Under the pieces are notes generated by a model, which did not search any database, was not told where the DNA came from, and saw nothing but the letters and a program-made list of their open reading frames with translations. From Oxalobacteraceae bacterium (GTDB lineage: Bacteria > Pseudomonadota > Gammaproteobacteria > Burkholderiales > Burkholderiaceae_D): a stretch of 64,000 nucleotides of DNA. Below, one piece after another: positions 35,289-44,336 of the stretch; position 1 is the stretch's first letter; every line of letters starts with the position of its first letter. The translations under genes and the position numbers were made by a program. Where the stretch lies: contig JABTBR010000023.1 in NCBI GenBank assembly GCA_013284265.1, forward strand, positions 40,833 through 104,832. Reading direction: 5' to 3'.

Positions 35289-35873
35289 TCAGGGGCTCAT
35301 CATCACGACAGCCTGGTTGACCACATTCGCTCCGCGCGCGCCGACGATGCGCGCGGTGATGACGTAATGCAGTTCCGGCTGCGAACCACGGTTCTGGCTG
35401 CCAGAGGTCAGGCTCTCACCCATCGCGGTGGCCGCCTTGACATCCTTCCTCGGGGCCGACAGCTGGCAGGAATTGGCGACCGGAGTGCTGCTGTTGTACG
35501 TGCCGGGGAAGGTGCAGGCGCGGTGGATCACATACTGGATCTGGTTGTTCTGACCATCGACGATGATTTGCGCACCGTTCCAGAACGCCGGCGTGCTGAC
35601 CGTTTGCAGCGGATTCAGTGTGGCCACATAGCCGGCGCCCGGCTGGTCGGCGATCAGGCCGCCCGGGTCGGTTCCCATCAACCATAAGTAGCCGGTGTTG
35701 ATGCCGAGGTCGACGGACTTGCTCAGCGCCGAGTCGTAGGCCAGGTTGGAGGTGGTCAGGGTGGTCGAGGTGGTGGACTTGAGCAGGTAAATACTGCTCA
35801 CGAGCATCACCGTCAGCATGATCAGCATGATCGGCAGGGCCATGCCGGCCTGGCGTAGCGATGGTGCGCGCAT
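35289..35873 (-). CDS. pilX: Type IV pilus minor pilin PilX
   Basis: The 194-residue protein has the PilX N-terminal motif (RQAGMALPIMLIMLTVMLVSSIYLL), a hydrophobic helix that anchors it in the inner membrane and packs into the pilus core. Minor pilins prime pilus assembly with PilY1. The ATG at 35873 overlaps the pilW stop by one base (TAATG). A GTG four codons earlier is unlikely. A motif like the class-III Gly/Ala-Met junction is present, so it may be processed by PilD. Confidence 0.9.
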   Translation of the reverse strand: MRAPSLRQAGMALPIMLIMLTVMLVSSIYLLKSTTSTTLTTSNLAYDSALSKSVDLGINTGYLWLMGTDPGGLIADQPGAGYVATLNPLQTVSTPAFWNGAQIIVDGQNNQIQYVIHRACTFPGTYNSSTPVANSCQLSAPRKDVKAATAMGESLTSGSQNRGSQPELHYVITARIVGARGANVVNQAVVMMSP

Positions 35874-37078
35874 TATGGCCTCCACGAAGCGTTACGGATA
35901 GGGACGATGGTTTCAAACACGCGGTAGTGGTAGCAGCGCCAGTCGACCGTGTCGCCAGGGACGGCGACGTCGATTTCCATCGGCGAGGCCAGCACACCGG
36001 CCGGCGACTGGCTCCCAAACACCGTCGGCAAGACCGTGGTGGCCGAGCAATGGCCGGTGTTGCGGTCCGGCTTTTCCACTGTCTTGCTGCGTGCCACCAC
36101 CGCGATGCGCACTGCGGCAATGCGCTGGAAATCGCCCGCGCCGCCGGTATCGAGATCGCCGTCGGCATTGATCATCGGCCCGCTCCACTGAGTCACGACC
36201 ATGCCGCCGGGCCCCGGATTGTATACGGGGGCCATGATGCGGGTGTCGAAACCGTACTGGGCCTTGATCGACACGACATTGTCGATCACCGACACCGGCT
36301 GCCTCTCGGCTCCGGCCAGGTCGCTGGCCCGCAGCAGCAGGATGCCGTTATTGACCGACCAGGTGTGCAGCGACAGCCGGTTTCCCGGGCCAAGGTGGAA
36401 GATGCGCGCGCCGTTCAGGCCGAGGTTATTGCCCGTCAGGCCAGCCGAGTTATTGAAACGGGTGGGCAAGCCAGCGGAAAAGGTCAGCACACCTGCCAGC
36501 GGCATCTGCGACAACTGGGCCACCGAGCAAGTGCCGTCGGACGGTTCCGGCACCACCGCGATCACATCGTTCGTGAGGAAGCCGAAGGCATTGTTCGCGC
36601 CTGTGGCGATGGTAATGGTATTGCTGCCGGGGACATACGCCAGGGTCGACACGACCGACCCGACCGCGTTGGCCGAGGAACCCGCATAAAAGCTGATCTG
36701 GTCCGGGCTGCGGCCGTTCGACTGAATGATCACCGGCGCCAGCGGCGTGACCGATACACCATTGCGCGTCGCGGTGGCCAGCGCAAAGCCGTTGTCGTCG
36801 TGGAAGGCGCTGGCATTGCAGCCCGATATCAGCGTATCGTTCAGGCCCCAGCCGGCCTGGGCGGCGTCGCCGTTGAGCGAGAACAGTGCCAACATGCCGT
36901 TCTGCATCGAATCCGAGCCGCCCAGCGAGACCGACTTGTTCTGTTCGGCGCTAACGATCAGGCGAGTGGCGAACATCACGGCCAGCAAGCCGACCACGGT
37001 CGCCACCATCAGTTCGACGACCGAAAAGCCGCGCTGGCGCCGCAACGCCGAACCAGGGTTCATGGAAAGTATGTTCAT
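35873..37078 (-). CDS. pilW: Type IV pilus minor pilin PilW
   Basis: This 401-residue protein has the prepilin signature RRQRGFSVVELMVATVVGLLAV near the N terminus (cleavage between Gly and Phe) and a large periplasmic domain. It matches PilW in the priming complex with PilV, PilX, FimT/FimU and PilY1. The ATG (MNILSMNPG) overlaps the pilV stop by 4 bases. A much longer in-frame upstream reading lies across pilV and is not used. Confidence 0.92.
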   Translation of the reverse strand: MNILSMNPGSALRRQRGFSVVELMVATVVGLLAVMFATRLIVSAEQNKSVSLGGSDSMQNGMLALFSLNGDAAQAGWGLNDTLISGCNASAFHDDNGFALATATRNGVSVTPLAPVIIQSNGRSPDQISFYAGSSANAVGSVVSTLAYVPGSNTITIATGANNAFGFLTNDVIAVVPEPSDGTCSVAQLSQMPLAGVLTFSAGLPTRFNNSAGLTGNNLGLNGARIFHLGPGNRLSLHTWSVNNGILLLRASDLAGAERQPVSVIDNVVSIKAQYGFDTRIMAPVYNPGPGGMVVTQWSGPMINADGDLDTGGAGDFQRIAAVRIAVVARSKTVEKPDRNTGHCSATTVLPTVFGSQSPAGVLASPMEIDVAVPGDTVDWRCYHYRVFETIVPIRNASWRP

Positions 37079-37527
37079 CGTTGGAAATAGGCCGTGATCT
37101 GGTGAGTGTTCTGGCGTTCGCCGGTCTTGCGGGTCCAGCGGATTGTGATATCGACTTGCATGCCGTTGTTGATCATCGGCAGCAGCGCCACGGTGATAAG
37201 GGCGCCGGGAATATAGCTGCGCGTTTGCGCGAGCCATTCAGCCACCGCAGGGTTCGGCGCGGCCCCGGCGGCGGCGTCGGAGACGGCGTAACTACCCAGG
37301 TTAAGCAAATCGTTGCCCATGATGCCGAGCAGGTTATCACTGGCGATGGTCGCCTCGGCACGCATATTCGCATCGTTCAGGGCCGAATAGGTGCGCGCCT
37401 GCAGACCGACAGTACCAATCAGGCCGATGCCGAGGATGATGATGGCGACCATCGACTCGATCAGCGCGACACCGCGCTGGCGGCGCGACGGCAGGTGCCG
37501 CCGTTGGGGCAGGGAAAGGTGGCTCAT
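37075..37527 (-). CDS. pilV: Type IV pilus minor pilin PilV
   Basis: The 150-residue minor pilin has the prepilin motif RRQRGVALIESMVAIIILGIGLIG, in which the mature protein would begin with Val (most pilins have Phe or Met). The remainder is a short periplasmic domain. Its ATG overlaps the fimT stop by 4 bases, so translation is coupled along the operon. Function: pilus-tip priming with PilW and PilX, as known for the family. Confidence 0.92.
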   Translation of the reverse strand: MSHLSLPQRRHLPSRRQRGVALIESMVAIIILGIGLIGTVGLQARTYSALNDANMRAEATIASDNLLGIMGNDLLNLGSYAVSDAAAGAAPNPAVAEWLAQTRSYIPGALITVALLPMINNGMQVDITIRWTRKTGERQNTHQITAYFQR

Positions 37528-38177
37528 GGTGGGCAGGCTCCCGATTCTTTTGCAGTCAGGTTGGGATTACATTTGGTGGCCATCCCGGCCAGGGTCACGA
37601 CCAGCGCCACCGGCGGCACTTCTTTGACAAAACGCGAACCCGGATCCAGGCGCAGACTGCTCAGGCGCGTGTAGCCGTTGACGACGGTGGTATCGACCCA
37701 GCCCAGCGCGGTGTAATACACGGAGGTGGCGCCTTCCGGCAGGGTCGTGGGAATCAGCAGTTCGGAACTGGGCAAGCCATTGGCCTCCCGCAGCACCGAT
37801 GTGAAACCGGCAGCGCCCTGGGGATCGTTGGGTGCCGGCGCAAGCGTGGTCGACCACACGCCGGCGGCCGCATTGCAGGGAACACCGGCCACGGGGAAGC
37901 AGAGATCGATCTGCCAGTCCCATTGCCCGTTGGTGCCGTTCTGCGTGAGCACGATGCGCGAAGACGCGTTGTGCAGCACCGCCTGGCGGCGCGCCAGCGC
38001 GAAGCCTTCCACATAGAACTCACTGGCACCCTTGACCTTGGTCACGAGCAGCCAGTTGCTCATGTTCGGAACGCCGATCGCCAGGAAGAAACCCAGGATT
38101 CCCAGGCCTATGGCCAGCTCGATCAGCGTCAGGCCGCGCTGGCTGGCTGGCGGCGGCGCGCTTAGTTGGTGGAACAT
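37524..38177 (-). CDS. fimT: Type IV pilus minor pilin FimT / GspH-like
   Basis: The 217-residue protein has a prepilin leader (QRGLTLIELAIGLGILGFFLAIG) followed by a GspH/FimT-type domain containing ASEFYVEGFALARRQAVL and Cys residues likely to form a disulfide (LCFP, CNAA). In other species FimT helps DNA uptake or pilus assembly. Its ATG lies inside the end of pilE (16-base overlap). It sits at the second place of the operon. Confidence 0.88.
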   Translation of the reverse strand: MFHQLSAPPPASQRGLTLIELAIGLGILGFFLAIGVPNMSNWLLVTKVKGASEFYVEGFALARRQAVLHNASSRIVLTQNGTNGQWDWQIDLCFPVAGVPCNAAAGVWSTTLAPAPNDPQGAAGFTSVLREANGLPSSELLIPTTLPEGATSVYYTALGWVDTTVVNGYTRLSSLRLDPGSRFVKEVPPVALVVTLAGMATKCNPNLTAKESGACPP

Positions 38178-38620
38178 GCGCCACCTTTATGGTCGACCCA
38201 GCATGCGCCATTGGTACCCCAGCCCGTCGGCGTCTGGACGGTGACCCGGTTTCCGCTCTGGTCGATGCTGTATATAAAACCGTCCATCTTGTTGACGCCG
38301 GTGGCGATGATGGTATAGGACGATGGCGTGGGATCCTTCAGCGTGTATTTGAAGTTGGCGCCGTTGGCCGGGAAGGTGCTGACCTGGTCGAATCCAGCGT
38401 AGGTATGGTTCACGGTCTTGCCGTCGGCGTCGGTCAGGCCGTTGGCCCAGAACTGCTCGGCGGCCGGCTGGGCCGTGCTGAGGGCGGCGAAGGCGTCCGT
38501 CATGCGGCCTCGGGTCACGTAGTCACTATAGGCCGGCAAGGCGACCGCCGTCAGCAAGCCGACGATGGCCACCGTGACCATCACCTCAATCAGGCTGAAG
38601 CCCCGCTGCAGTTGTTTCAT
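38162..38620 (-). CDS. pilE: Type IV minor pilin PilE
   Basis: This 152-residue pilin has the class IV-A leader KQLQRGFSLIEVMVTVAIVGLLTAVALPAYSDYV with cleavage before Phe, and a C-terminal Cys pair region (CWVDHKGGAC). Position at the head of the fimT-pilV-pilW-pilX-pilY1 cluster indicates the minor pilin PilE rather than the major pilin PilA. The ribosome site GGGGGAAG precedes the ATG. About 90 bases upstream a pair of CTGACAA direct repeats spaced by 11 bases may be a response-regulator box. Confidence 0.92.
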   Translation of the reverse strand: MKQLQRGFSLIEVMVTVAIVGLLTAVALPAYSDYVTRGRMTDAFAALSTAQPAAEQFWANGLTDADGKTVNHTYAGFDQVSTFPANGANFKYTLKDPTPSSYTIIATGVNKMDGFIYSIDQSGNRVTVQTPTGWGTNGACWVDHKGGACSTN

Positions 38621-38709
38621 GTCTTCCCCCGTTGGATAGAATGGCCGCGCGATGCCGACCTTGATGTATACATCCTAGCAAGTCAAGCTTGCATTACCCT
38701 GAGGAAAGG

Positions 38710-38727
38710 CTGACAAATTCCTGACAA
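38710..38727. promoter_or_regulatory. Direct-repeat box upstream of pilE
   Basis: CTGACAA occurs twice with an 11-base period (38710 and 38721). On the minus strand this reads TTGTCA, five bases, TTGTCA, the spacing used by OmpR/PhoB-family regulators and similar to a Pho box. It lies between the end of the sensor kinase gene and pilE. Confidence 0.4.
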
Positions 38728-38783
38728 GCGGCAAAAGAATGAAAAGAATGAAAGAAAGGCAAGCCCACGGACGGCCGCGCGCC

Positions 38784-40208
38784 TCAGGCGGGGAAGCTGA
38801 CCGAGAAGCGGGCGCCCTGCCCGTCCGCGCCGGCGTCGAGCACGATGGCGGCCGCGTGGGCCAGCGCGATGTCGCGCACGATGGCCAGGCCCAGGCCGCT
38901 GCCGGTGGTCTGTTCGTCGAGCCGCACGAAGCGGCTGAACACCTGCTCGCGCTTGGCCGGCGGAATGCCGGGGCCGGAATCTTCCACCTGCAGCAGGCCG
39001 CCGCCGTCCTGAATCGCGCAGCGCACGGTGACGGTGCCGCCGGCCGGGGTGTAGCGCAAGGCATTGTCGATCAGGTTATCGATCAGGTCGCGCAGCAGGA
39101 AGGGATCGCCCTGCACCAAGGTCGGCTGCAGCTCGAAACCGAGGTCGATGGCCTTCAGCGCGGCCTGATCGACAAACTGCTGTATCGCCTGCTGCACCAG
39201 CAGATCGAGGCGCAGCGGCTCGAGCCGGGTACGCTCGAAATGGCTGGGCTCGGCCCTGGCCAGCGCCAGCAGCTGATTGGTCTGGCGTATCATCCTTTCG
39301 GTCGATGACAGCATCAGCGCGATCGAGGGCGCGGTGTCGGGCGTGGCATGGCGCTGCTCCAGCCATTCGAGCTGGGTGCGCAGACCGGCCAGCGGGGTGC
39401 GCAGCTGGTGCGCGACATTGGCCAGGAAATCCTGCTGGGCCTGGGCGCCGTCGCTGACCTTGCCCAGCAGGCCGTTGAAGGCGTGCACCACCGGCCCCAG
39501 CTCATAGGGCAGATCGGCCTGGCTGATGGGATCGAGGTCGTCGGCGGCGCGCGCGTTCAGATTGGCGCGCATGCGGTTCAGCGGCTGCAAGCCATTGGTG
39601 ACCGACAGCCAGATCAGGCCGACGCAAGCGAGCGTCAACAGGGTTTCCAGCAAGACCAGCGCGCGCACGATGGCCTGGCGGATCTGGGTGCGCTTGCGCA
39701 GGGTCTTGGCCACGCCGATGGTGGCGCTGTGGCCGTCGGCGTCGATGCGCAGCGCCACCATGCGCACCGGCTCGCCGCGCACGACGGCATCGTAGGCCAG
39801 CGGCTGGCGCTCCCTGGCCGGCTGGCGCAGCGCGGGCAGATCGCCGTCGCCGGCGATCTGGACCACGCCGGCCGCGGCCGCGCCGGGCACCGCCCCGTCC
39901 GCGGATGCCACGGCCACCACCGTACCGGCCGGCGCCGCGCCGTGCGGCGCGCGCACGGTGAAATAGACGGCGTCGGCATCGTCGTTGCGCAGCACCTGCT
40001 CGGCCTGGCGCGGCAAGTCGATCTGCCAGCGGCCATCCTGCCAGGCCAGGCGCGCGCCCAGGGCGCCGGCGGCGTCGGACAGGGCCTGGTCGAAGGCGAT
40101 CTGAGCCGGAATCCAGGCCAGCAGATAGGTCAGCGCGGCACCGGCCAGATTGATCAGCAGTATCGGCCCGATCAGCCACTTGAGCAGGCGCAGGCGGATA
40201 CTAGGCAT
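38784..40208 (-). CDS. Two-component sensor histidine kinase (QseC/TctE type)
   Basis: The 474-residue kinase has a membrane helix (about 12-35), a periplasmic 2CSK_N-type domain (about 36-185), a second helix (about 190-210), a HAMP-like linker, the phosphoacceptor motif VAHQLRTPLAGL with His267, and an ATPase domain with DNLIDNALRYTP, DSGPGIP and GSGLGLAIVRD boxes. Its ATG overlaps the response regulator stop by 8 bases. The signal is unknown; related QseC-like kinases sense metals or amines. Next gene on the strand is pilE. Confidence 0.94.
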   Translation of the reverse strand: MPSIRLRLLKWLIGPILLINLAGAALTYLLAWIPAQIAFDQALSDAAGALGARLAWQDGRWQIDLPRQAEQVLRNDDADAVYFTVRAPHGAAPAGTVVAVASADGAVPGAAAAGVVQIAGDGDLPALRQPARERQPLAYDAVVRGEPVRMVALRIDADGHSATIGVAKTLRKRTQIRQAIVRALVLLETLLTLACVGLIWLSVTNGLQPLNRMRANLNARAADDLDPISQADLPYELGPVVHAFNGLLGKVSDGAQAQQDFLANVAHQLRTPLAGLRTQLEWLEQRHATPDTAPSIALMLSSTERMIRQTNQLLALARAEPSHFERTRLEPLRLDLLVQQAIQQFVDQAALKAIDLGFELQPTLVQGDPFLLRDLIDNLIDNALRYTPAGGTVTVRCAIQDGGGLLQVEDSGPGIPPAKREQVFSRFVRLDEQTTGSGLGLAIVRDIALAHAAAIVLDAGADGQGARFSVSFPA

Positions 40209-40908
40209 GCGGGGCGGCGGCGTCCGTGGTGGTGGCGGCCGGCGCCGCCAGTTCGAGCATATAGCCGAAGCCGCGGATGGTGCGGATGGAAATGCCGGCG
40301 TCGGCGATCTTCAGGCGCAGCCGCGAGATATACACCTCGACCGCGTTCAGCGTCAGGTCGTCGCCCCAGGGCAGGATGGCGTCGATGATCTGCTGCTTGG
40401 ACACCACCCGCGCCACGTGCTGCAACAGGTATTCGAGCACGGCCCATTCGCGCACCGACAGTTCGACCACGCGCTCGCCGATGCGGGCGCGCTTGGCGGC
40501 GCTGTCGAGCGTGAGTTGGCCCAGCGCCAGCACGGCGGCCTTGGGCGCGTTGCGGCGCGCCAGCGCACGGATGCGTGCCACCAGCTCGGCCGTGGCGAAG
40601 GGTTTGACCAGGTAATCGTCGGCGCCCAGCTCCAGGCCGCGCACGCGGTCTTCGATGGCGTCGCGCGCCGTCAGCAGCAGCACCGGCAGCAGGCCGCCGC
40701 GCGCGCGCAGGCGCCGCACCACTTCGAAGCCGTCGATGCCGGGCAGGCCGATGTCGAGCACCAGCACTTCGGCCGCGTCGGCGCGCTGCAACAACAGATC
40801 GGCCTGGCTACCGCTGCCGACCACGTCGACGCGCATGCCATGCCCGCTGAGCACGCGGCTCAGGCCGTCTGCCAGGACGGCGTCGTCTTCCACTACCAAT
40901 ACATGCAT
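40201..40908 (-). CDS. OmpR-family response regulator
   Basis: The 235-residue protein has a receiver domain with phosphorylation site Asp52 (VLVLDIGLPGIDG) and the conserved Lys of YLVKPF, and a winged-helix DNA-binding domain with RIGERVVELSVREWAVLEYLL and RLRLKIADAGISIRTIRGFGYML. It pairs with the overlapping downstream histidine kinase. The start MHVLVVEDD is used; a longer reading is open but lacks family similarity. The tail after MLELA is Ala/Thr-rich and not conserved. The upstream 320 bases carry the promoter shared back-to-back with the Crp/Fnr gene. Confidence 0.95.
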   Translation of the reverse strand: MHVLVVEDDAVLADGLSRVLSGHGMRVDVVGSGSQADLLLQRADAAEVLVLDIGLPGIDGFEVVRRLRARGGLLPVLLLTARDAIEDRVRGLELGADDYLVKPFATAELVARIRALARRNAPKAAVLALGQLTLDSAAKRARIGERVVELSVREWAVLEYLLQHVARVVSKQQIIDAILPWGDDLTLNAVEVYISRLRLKIADAGISIRTIRGFGYMLELAAPAATTTDAAAPHA

Positions 40909-41232
40909 GCTGTCTTCGTCTTCCTTCGATGGGGGCGCCGGTGGCGCCCCGTCCATTATGCGGCAAGTTATTCCATTCCAGCACGCAAAAAAACCGCCGC
41001 TGGGCCGGCCAGTCACTGCTTATTTGCAAGGCAGTAGGACTAGACCTACAAAACTCCATCTTTTGAGCCTACACAACGGTGTCTGGCCGTCTTATGTTCG
41101 TAGGACACCCTGGAACTTATAGTGATGACAACACGAAGCGCAAAGTAGGGCGAGAACAGAAGCCCACCCGGATGTGCGCATGGCGCCAGCGGCCCGCAAC
41201 GTGATTTCGAATTCTAGTCTGTGAGGAACAAA
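40909..41232. other. Divergent promoter region between response regulator and Crp/Fnr gene
   Basis: No gene is seen. It holds a GC-rich hairpin close to the response regulator start (GGGGCGCC and complement, 40932-40950), an inverted pair GGTGTC / GACACC (41078-41083 and 41104-41109), a possible -10 TATAGT at about 41118, and the ribosome site GAGGAAC for the Crp/Fnr gene. A full -35/-10 pair could not be assigned with confidence. Confidence 0.4.
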
Positions 41233-42042
41233 ATGAACAACACTCAACTGAGCGCACCTGCCAAGCAGTCGCTGTCCCGCTCGATGCCTGTCGGCTCGCA
41301 GGACTACAAGCGTGCCTCGCGCCCCGCCGTCAGCTTCAGCAATGCCCAGCAAAACGAACTGCTGGCCGCGCTGCCACGCGAAGCGCTCGAAGCCCTGTTT
41401 GAGCATCTGGAACTGGTGGCCCTACCCTTCGGCAAAGAATTGTTCGAGTTCGGCGACAAGCTGGAAAACGTCTACTTCCCCACCACCGCCATCGTCTCGC
41501 TGCTGTACGTGATGGAAGACGGCGCGACCACCGAGATCGCCGTGGTCGGCCACGAAGGCGTGGTCGGCGTGTCGCTGTTCGAAGGCGAGCGCGCCATGTG
41601 CAGCGCCGTGGTGCAGGGTGCCGGCTACGGCTACCGCCTGAAGGCCCAGCATCTGCGCGATGCCTTCAACCAGGGCGGCGTGCTGCCCCAGTTGCTGATG
41701 CGCTATAACACCGCGCTGTTCGCCCAGATGGCGCAGAACGCCGTCGGCGGCCGCCACAGCTCGATCGAACAAAAGCTGTGCCGCTGGCTACTCGACCGCC
41801 TCGACCGTTCGCCATCGAACGAGCTCAAAGTGACCCAGGAAATGATTTCCATCATGCTCGGCGTGCGCCGCGAAAGCATCACCGCCGCCGCCGGCAAATT
41901 ACAGGACGACGGCCTGATCACCTACCGCCGCGGCAATATCACCGTGATTGATCGTCAAGGTCTGGAACTGCATGCGGGAGAGTGCTATAAGGTGGCGAAG
42001 TCGGAATATGACCGTCTGCTGGTGGACGTGGCGAACTACTAA
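41233..42042 (+). CDS. Crp/Fnr family transcriptional regulator
   Basis: The 269-residue protein has an N-terminal cyclic-nucleotide-binding-like barrel (about 50-170; LELVALPFGKELFEFGDKLENVYFP) and a C-terminal winged helix with VTQEMISIMLGVRRESITAAAGKL. The four Cys of oxygen-sensing Fnr and the cAMP-binding signature are both absent, so the ligand is unknown. The start MNNTQL has GAGGAAC 5-10 bases upstream. Its last about 104 bases overlap the convergent histidine kinase gene in antisense. Confidence 0.93.
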   Translation: MNNTQLSAPAKQSLSRSMPVGSQDYKRASRPAVSFSNAQQNELLAALPREALEALFEHLELVALPFGKELFEFGDKLENVYFPTTAIVSLLYVMEDGATTEIAVVGHEGVVGVSLFEGERAMCSAVVQGAGYGYRLKAQHLRDAFNQGGVLPQLLMRYNTALFAQMAQNAVGGRHSSIEQKLCRWLLDRLDRSPSNELKVTQEMISIMLGVRRESITAAAGKLQDDGLITYRRGNITVIDRQGLELHAGECYKVAKSEYDRLLVDVANY

Positions 42043-43522
42043 CCCTATTTTGCACCGCGGCCTGCGCCAGCGCAGGCTCGTCCTCGTGCCGGCCGCTCAG
42101 TTGGCCACTCAGCTGGTCACTCAGCTGGTCACTTAGCTTGCCGCGCAAAGGAATATGCACTTCAATACAGGTACCGGCATCATCGCGCCCGCGGCGGATG
42201 GTCAAGGTGCCGCCCAGCAGCAAGGCGCGCTCGCGCATCCCCAGCAAGCCATGCGACATCGGCTTGACCAGGGTATTGGATGCAATCCCTATCCCATCAT
42301 CGATAATCCGCAGCACCAGTCCGTCGGGGCTGCGGCGCAGGCTGACCGTGACCTTGGTGGCCTTGGCGTATTTGCGGATATTCGTCAGCGACTCCTGGAC
42401 GATGCGGAATAGCGCGATCGACAGGTCGCCCGAGCGGCCCGCTTCGCGTTCCAGGTCGGCGGCGATGTCGGTATCGCAGCGCACCTTGGACAGGCGGCTG
42501 AATTCCTCGCAATAGCTTTCGATGGCGGCGCACAGGCCCAGGTTGTCGAGCAGGCTGGGGCGCAGGTTCTCGACGATGCGGCGCTTCATTTCCACCGTCT
42601 CGACCAGGGTGGCGCGGGCCCGGCGCAACTGCGTGGCCAGCTCGGGGTGGGTTTTTTGCAGCTGCTGGGTGACGGCGGCGATGTCCATGCTGATTGAGGT
42701 CAGGTTGGCCCCCATTTCATCGTGCAGCTCGCGCGACAGCCGCACTTTCTCTTCCTCGCTGATACTGATCAGGTGGCGCGACAGCACCGACAACTGCTCG
42801 GTACGCTGGGCCACGGTGGACTCCAGGTTTTCATTGGCGTTCTGCAGTGCGTGCTCGACCGCCGCGCGGTTCTGGAAGCTGCGCCGCACCAGCTGGTAAA
42901 ACATGATCAGCACCATGATGGCGACGGCATTGATGCCCATGCCCAGCATCACCGCCTTCTGGTATTCGTAATAGAAGGCGGCGCTGCGCGCGACCAGGGT
43001 TTCGTTCTGTTCCTGCACCATGATGACGACCTGCAGGCGGATCTCGTCCATGCTGGAACGGTCGTCGCCCAGCTTGGCGATCTTGACGATCTCGTCCAGC
43101 CCGCCCTCGCGGTAGACGTCGACGGCCTGGGTCAGCATGCTCAGCTTGCGCCGCACCAGGGTGTGCAACTGGCCCAGGTTTTTCAGCTGCGACGGACTGT
43201 CGGCCAGCAGCCGCTCGAGCTCCTTGAATTCGCTCTCGGTTTCGGCCACGGCGGTGCGCGCCGGCCCCAGATAGGAATCGCGCCCGGAAATGAAGAAGCC
43301 GCGCATGCTGCTTTCGGCGTCGAGTACCAGCACGTTCAGGTATTGCAGGCGGTCGGCCACCCGCGAGCTCTGGCTCAGCAGGAAATTGGCGCCCTTCAGC
43401 GATTGCAGATTGTGAAACAGGCTGATGCCGTTGACGATCAGGATCAGCGCGCAAGTGATGCACAAGACGGTCTTGTACAGGGGCAGGCGATGTTGCGGCG
43501 CCGCTTCGACAGTGAAATACAT
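41939..43522 (-). CDS. Sensor histidine kinase with CHASE3 domain (NarX/DesK group)
   Basis: The 527-residue kinase has a membrane helix (about 20-40), a CHASE3-type periplasmic domain (AESSMRGFFISGRDSYLG), a second helix (about 190-210), a short coiled coil and a HisKA_3 dimer domain with SRELHDEMG (His267), followed by HATPase_c (ESLTNIRKYAKA, DDGIGI, GLLGMRERA). The last ~60 residues are unusual: a 4-residue repeat (SDQL/SGQL), then Pro/Ser-rich sequence read antisense to the Crp/Fnr gene. It probably phosphorylates the NarL-type regulator encoded about 180 bases upstream. Confidence 0.93.
   Translation of the reverse strand: MYFTVEAAPQHRLPLYKTVLCITCALILIVNGISLFHNLQSLKGANFLLSQSSRVADRLQYLNVLVLDAESSMRGFFISGRDSYLGPARTAVAETESEFKELERLLADSPSQLKNLGQLHTLVRRKLSMLTQAVDVYREGGLDEIVKIAKLGDDRSSMDEIRLQVVIMVQEQNETLVARSAAFYYEYQKAVMLGMGINAVAIMVLIMFYQLVRRSFQNRAAVEHALQNANENLESTVAQRTEQLSVLSRHLISISEEEKVRLSRELHDEMGANLTSISMDIAAVTQQLQKTHPELATQLRRARATLVETVEMKRRIVENLRPSLLDNLGLCAAIESYCEEFSRLSKVRCDTDIAADLEREAGRSGDLSIALFRIVQESLTNIRKYAKATKVTVSLRRSPDGLVLRIIDDGIGIASNTLVKPMSHGLLGMRERALLLGGTLTIRRGRDDAGTCIEVHIPLRGKLSDQLSDQLSGQLSGRHEDEPALAQAAVQNRVSSSPRPPADGHIPTSPPYSTLPHAVPDLDDQSR
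42096..42143. repeat. Four 12-bp tandem units in the kinase tail
   Basis: CTCAGTTGGCCA, CTCAGCTGGTCA twice, and a degenerate fourth unit CTTAGCTTGCCG follow without gaps. In the minus frame they encode LSDQLSDQLSGQLSG. The 12-bp length keeps the reading frame, so unit number can vary without breaking the gene. Confidence 0.8.
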
Positions 43523-43703
43523 ATCCTGGAAGGATCCTTGGCTAGGTTCGACGGCCGGCGCGCGGGCACCGGGCAGGCCAATTATAGACTGAGCAGGCCT
43601 GCGGCGCGCCGACGTGGCGCAGCCGTGTGCACCATACCACGTATGCGCTCAGCCCCCTGCCCCACAGGCCACGCGGGGCGTGGACCCGGGTGGACGGCCG
43701 GGA

Positions 43704-44336
43704 TCAGTCGAGCAGATTATTTTTCATGGCGTAGTAAGTCAGGTCGCTATTCGATTGCAAGCCCATCTTTTCCATGATGCGGGTACGGTAGGTGCTGACG
43801 GTCTTGATCGACAGCGACAGGGCCACGCCGATATCGGACACGGTGGCGCCGCGCGCCAGCCGCAGGAAGACCTGGAACTCGCGGTCGGACAGCTCGGTAT
43901 GCAGGGCCGTGTTGGGGTCGCGGTCGAAGCTTTGCGCCAGCAGTTCGCCGACGGTGGAGCTGACGTAGCGGCGCCCCTGGAACACCGTGCGCACGGCCGT
44001 CATCAACTCGTCGGCCTCGCATTCCTTGTTCAGGTAGCCATTGGCGCCCATCTTGAACAGGTTCAGCGCGTACTGCTGGGCCGGATAGCCGGACAGGATC
44101 AGCACCGGCAGATCGGGCTGGCCCTGGCGGATGGTGCGCAGCGTATCGATGCCGCTCTGGTCGGGCATGGCGATGTCGAGCAGCAGCACGTCGCAAATTT
44201 CGCGGCGTGCGATATCGAGCGCTTCGCGCCCGGTGCCCGCTTCGGCGACGACTTCGAAATCGTCGGCGGACGAGAAAATCTGTTTAAAACCGGCTCTGAC
44301 TATCTGGTGGTCGTCACAAATGGCAACGCGTATCAT
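43704..44336 (-). CDS. NarL/FixJ-family response regulator
   Basis: The 210-residue protein has a receiver domain with Asp54 (VLLLDIAMPDQSG) and Lys in GYLNKE, and a LuxR-type helix-turn-helix near the C terminus (ELSDREFQVFLRLARGATVSDIGVALSLSIKTVSTYRTRIMEKM). The segment follows the UvrY/GacA-like layout. It is followed on the same strand by the CHASE3 kinase, so the pair forms a two-component system. Target genes are unknown; the neighbouring Crp/Fnr gene is a candidate. Confidence 0.95.
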   Translation of the reverse strand: MIRVAICDDHQIVRAGFKQIFSSADDFEVVAEAGTGREALDIARREICDVLLLDIAMPDQSGIDTLRTIRQGQPDLPVLILSGYPAQQYALNLFKMGANGYLNKECEADELMTAVRTVFQGRRYVSSTVGELLAQSFDRDPNTALHTELSDREFQVFLRLARGATVSDIGVALSLSIKTVSTYRTRIMEKMGLQSNSDLTYYAMKNNLLD

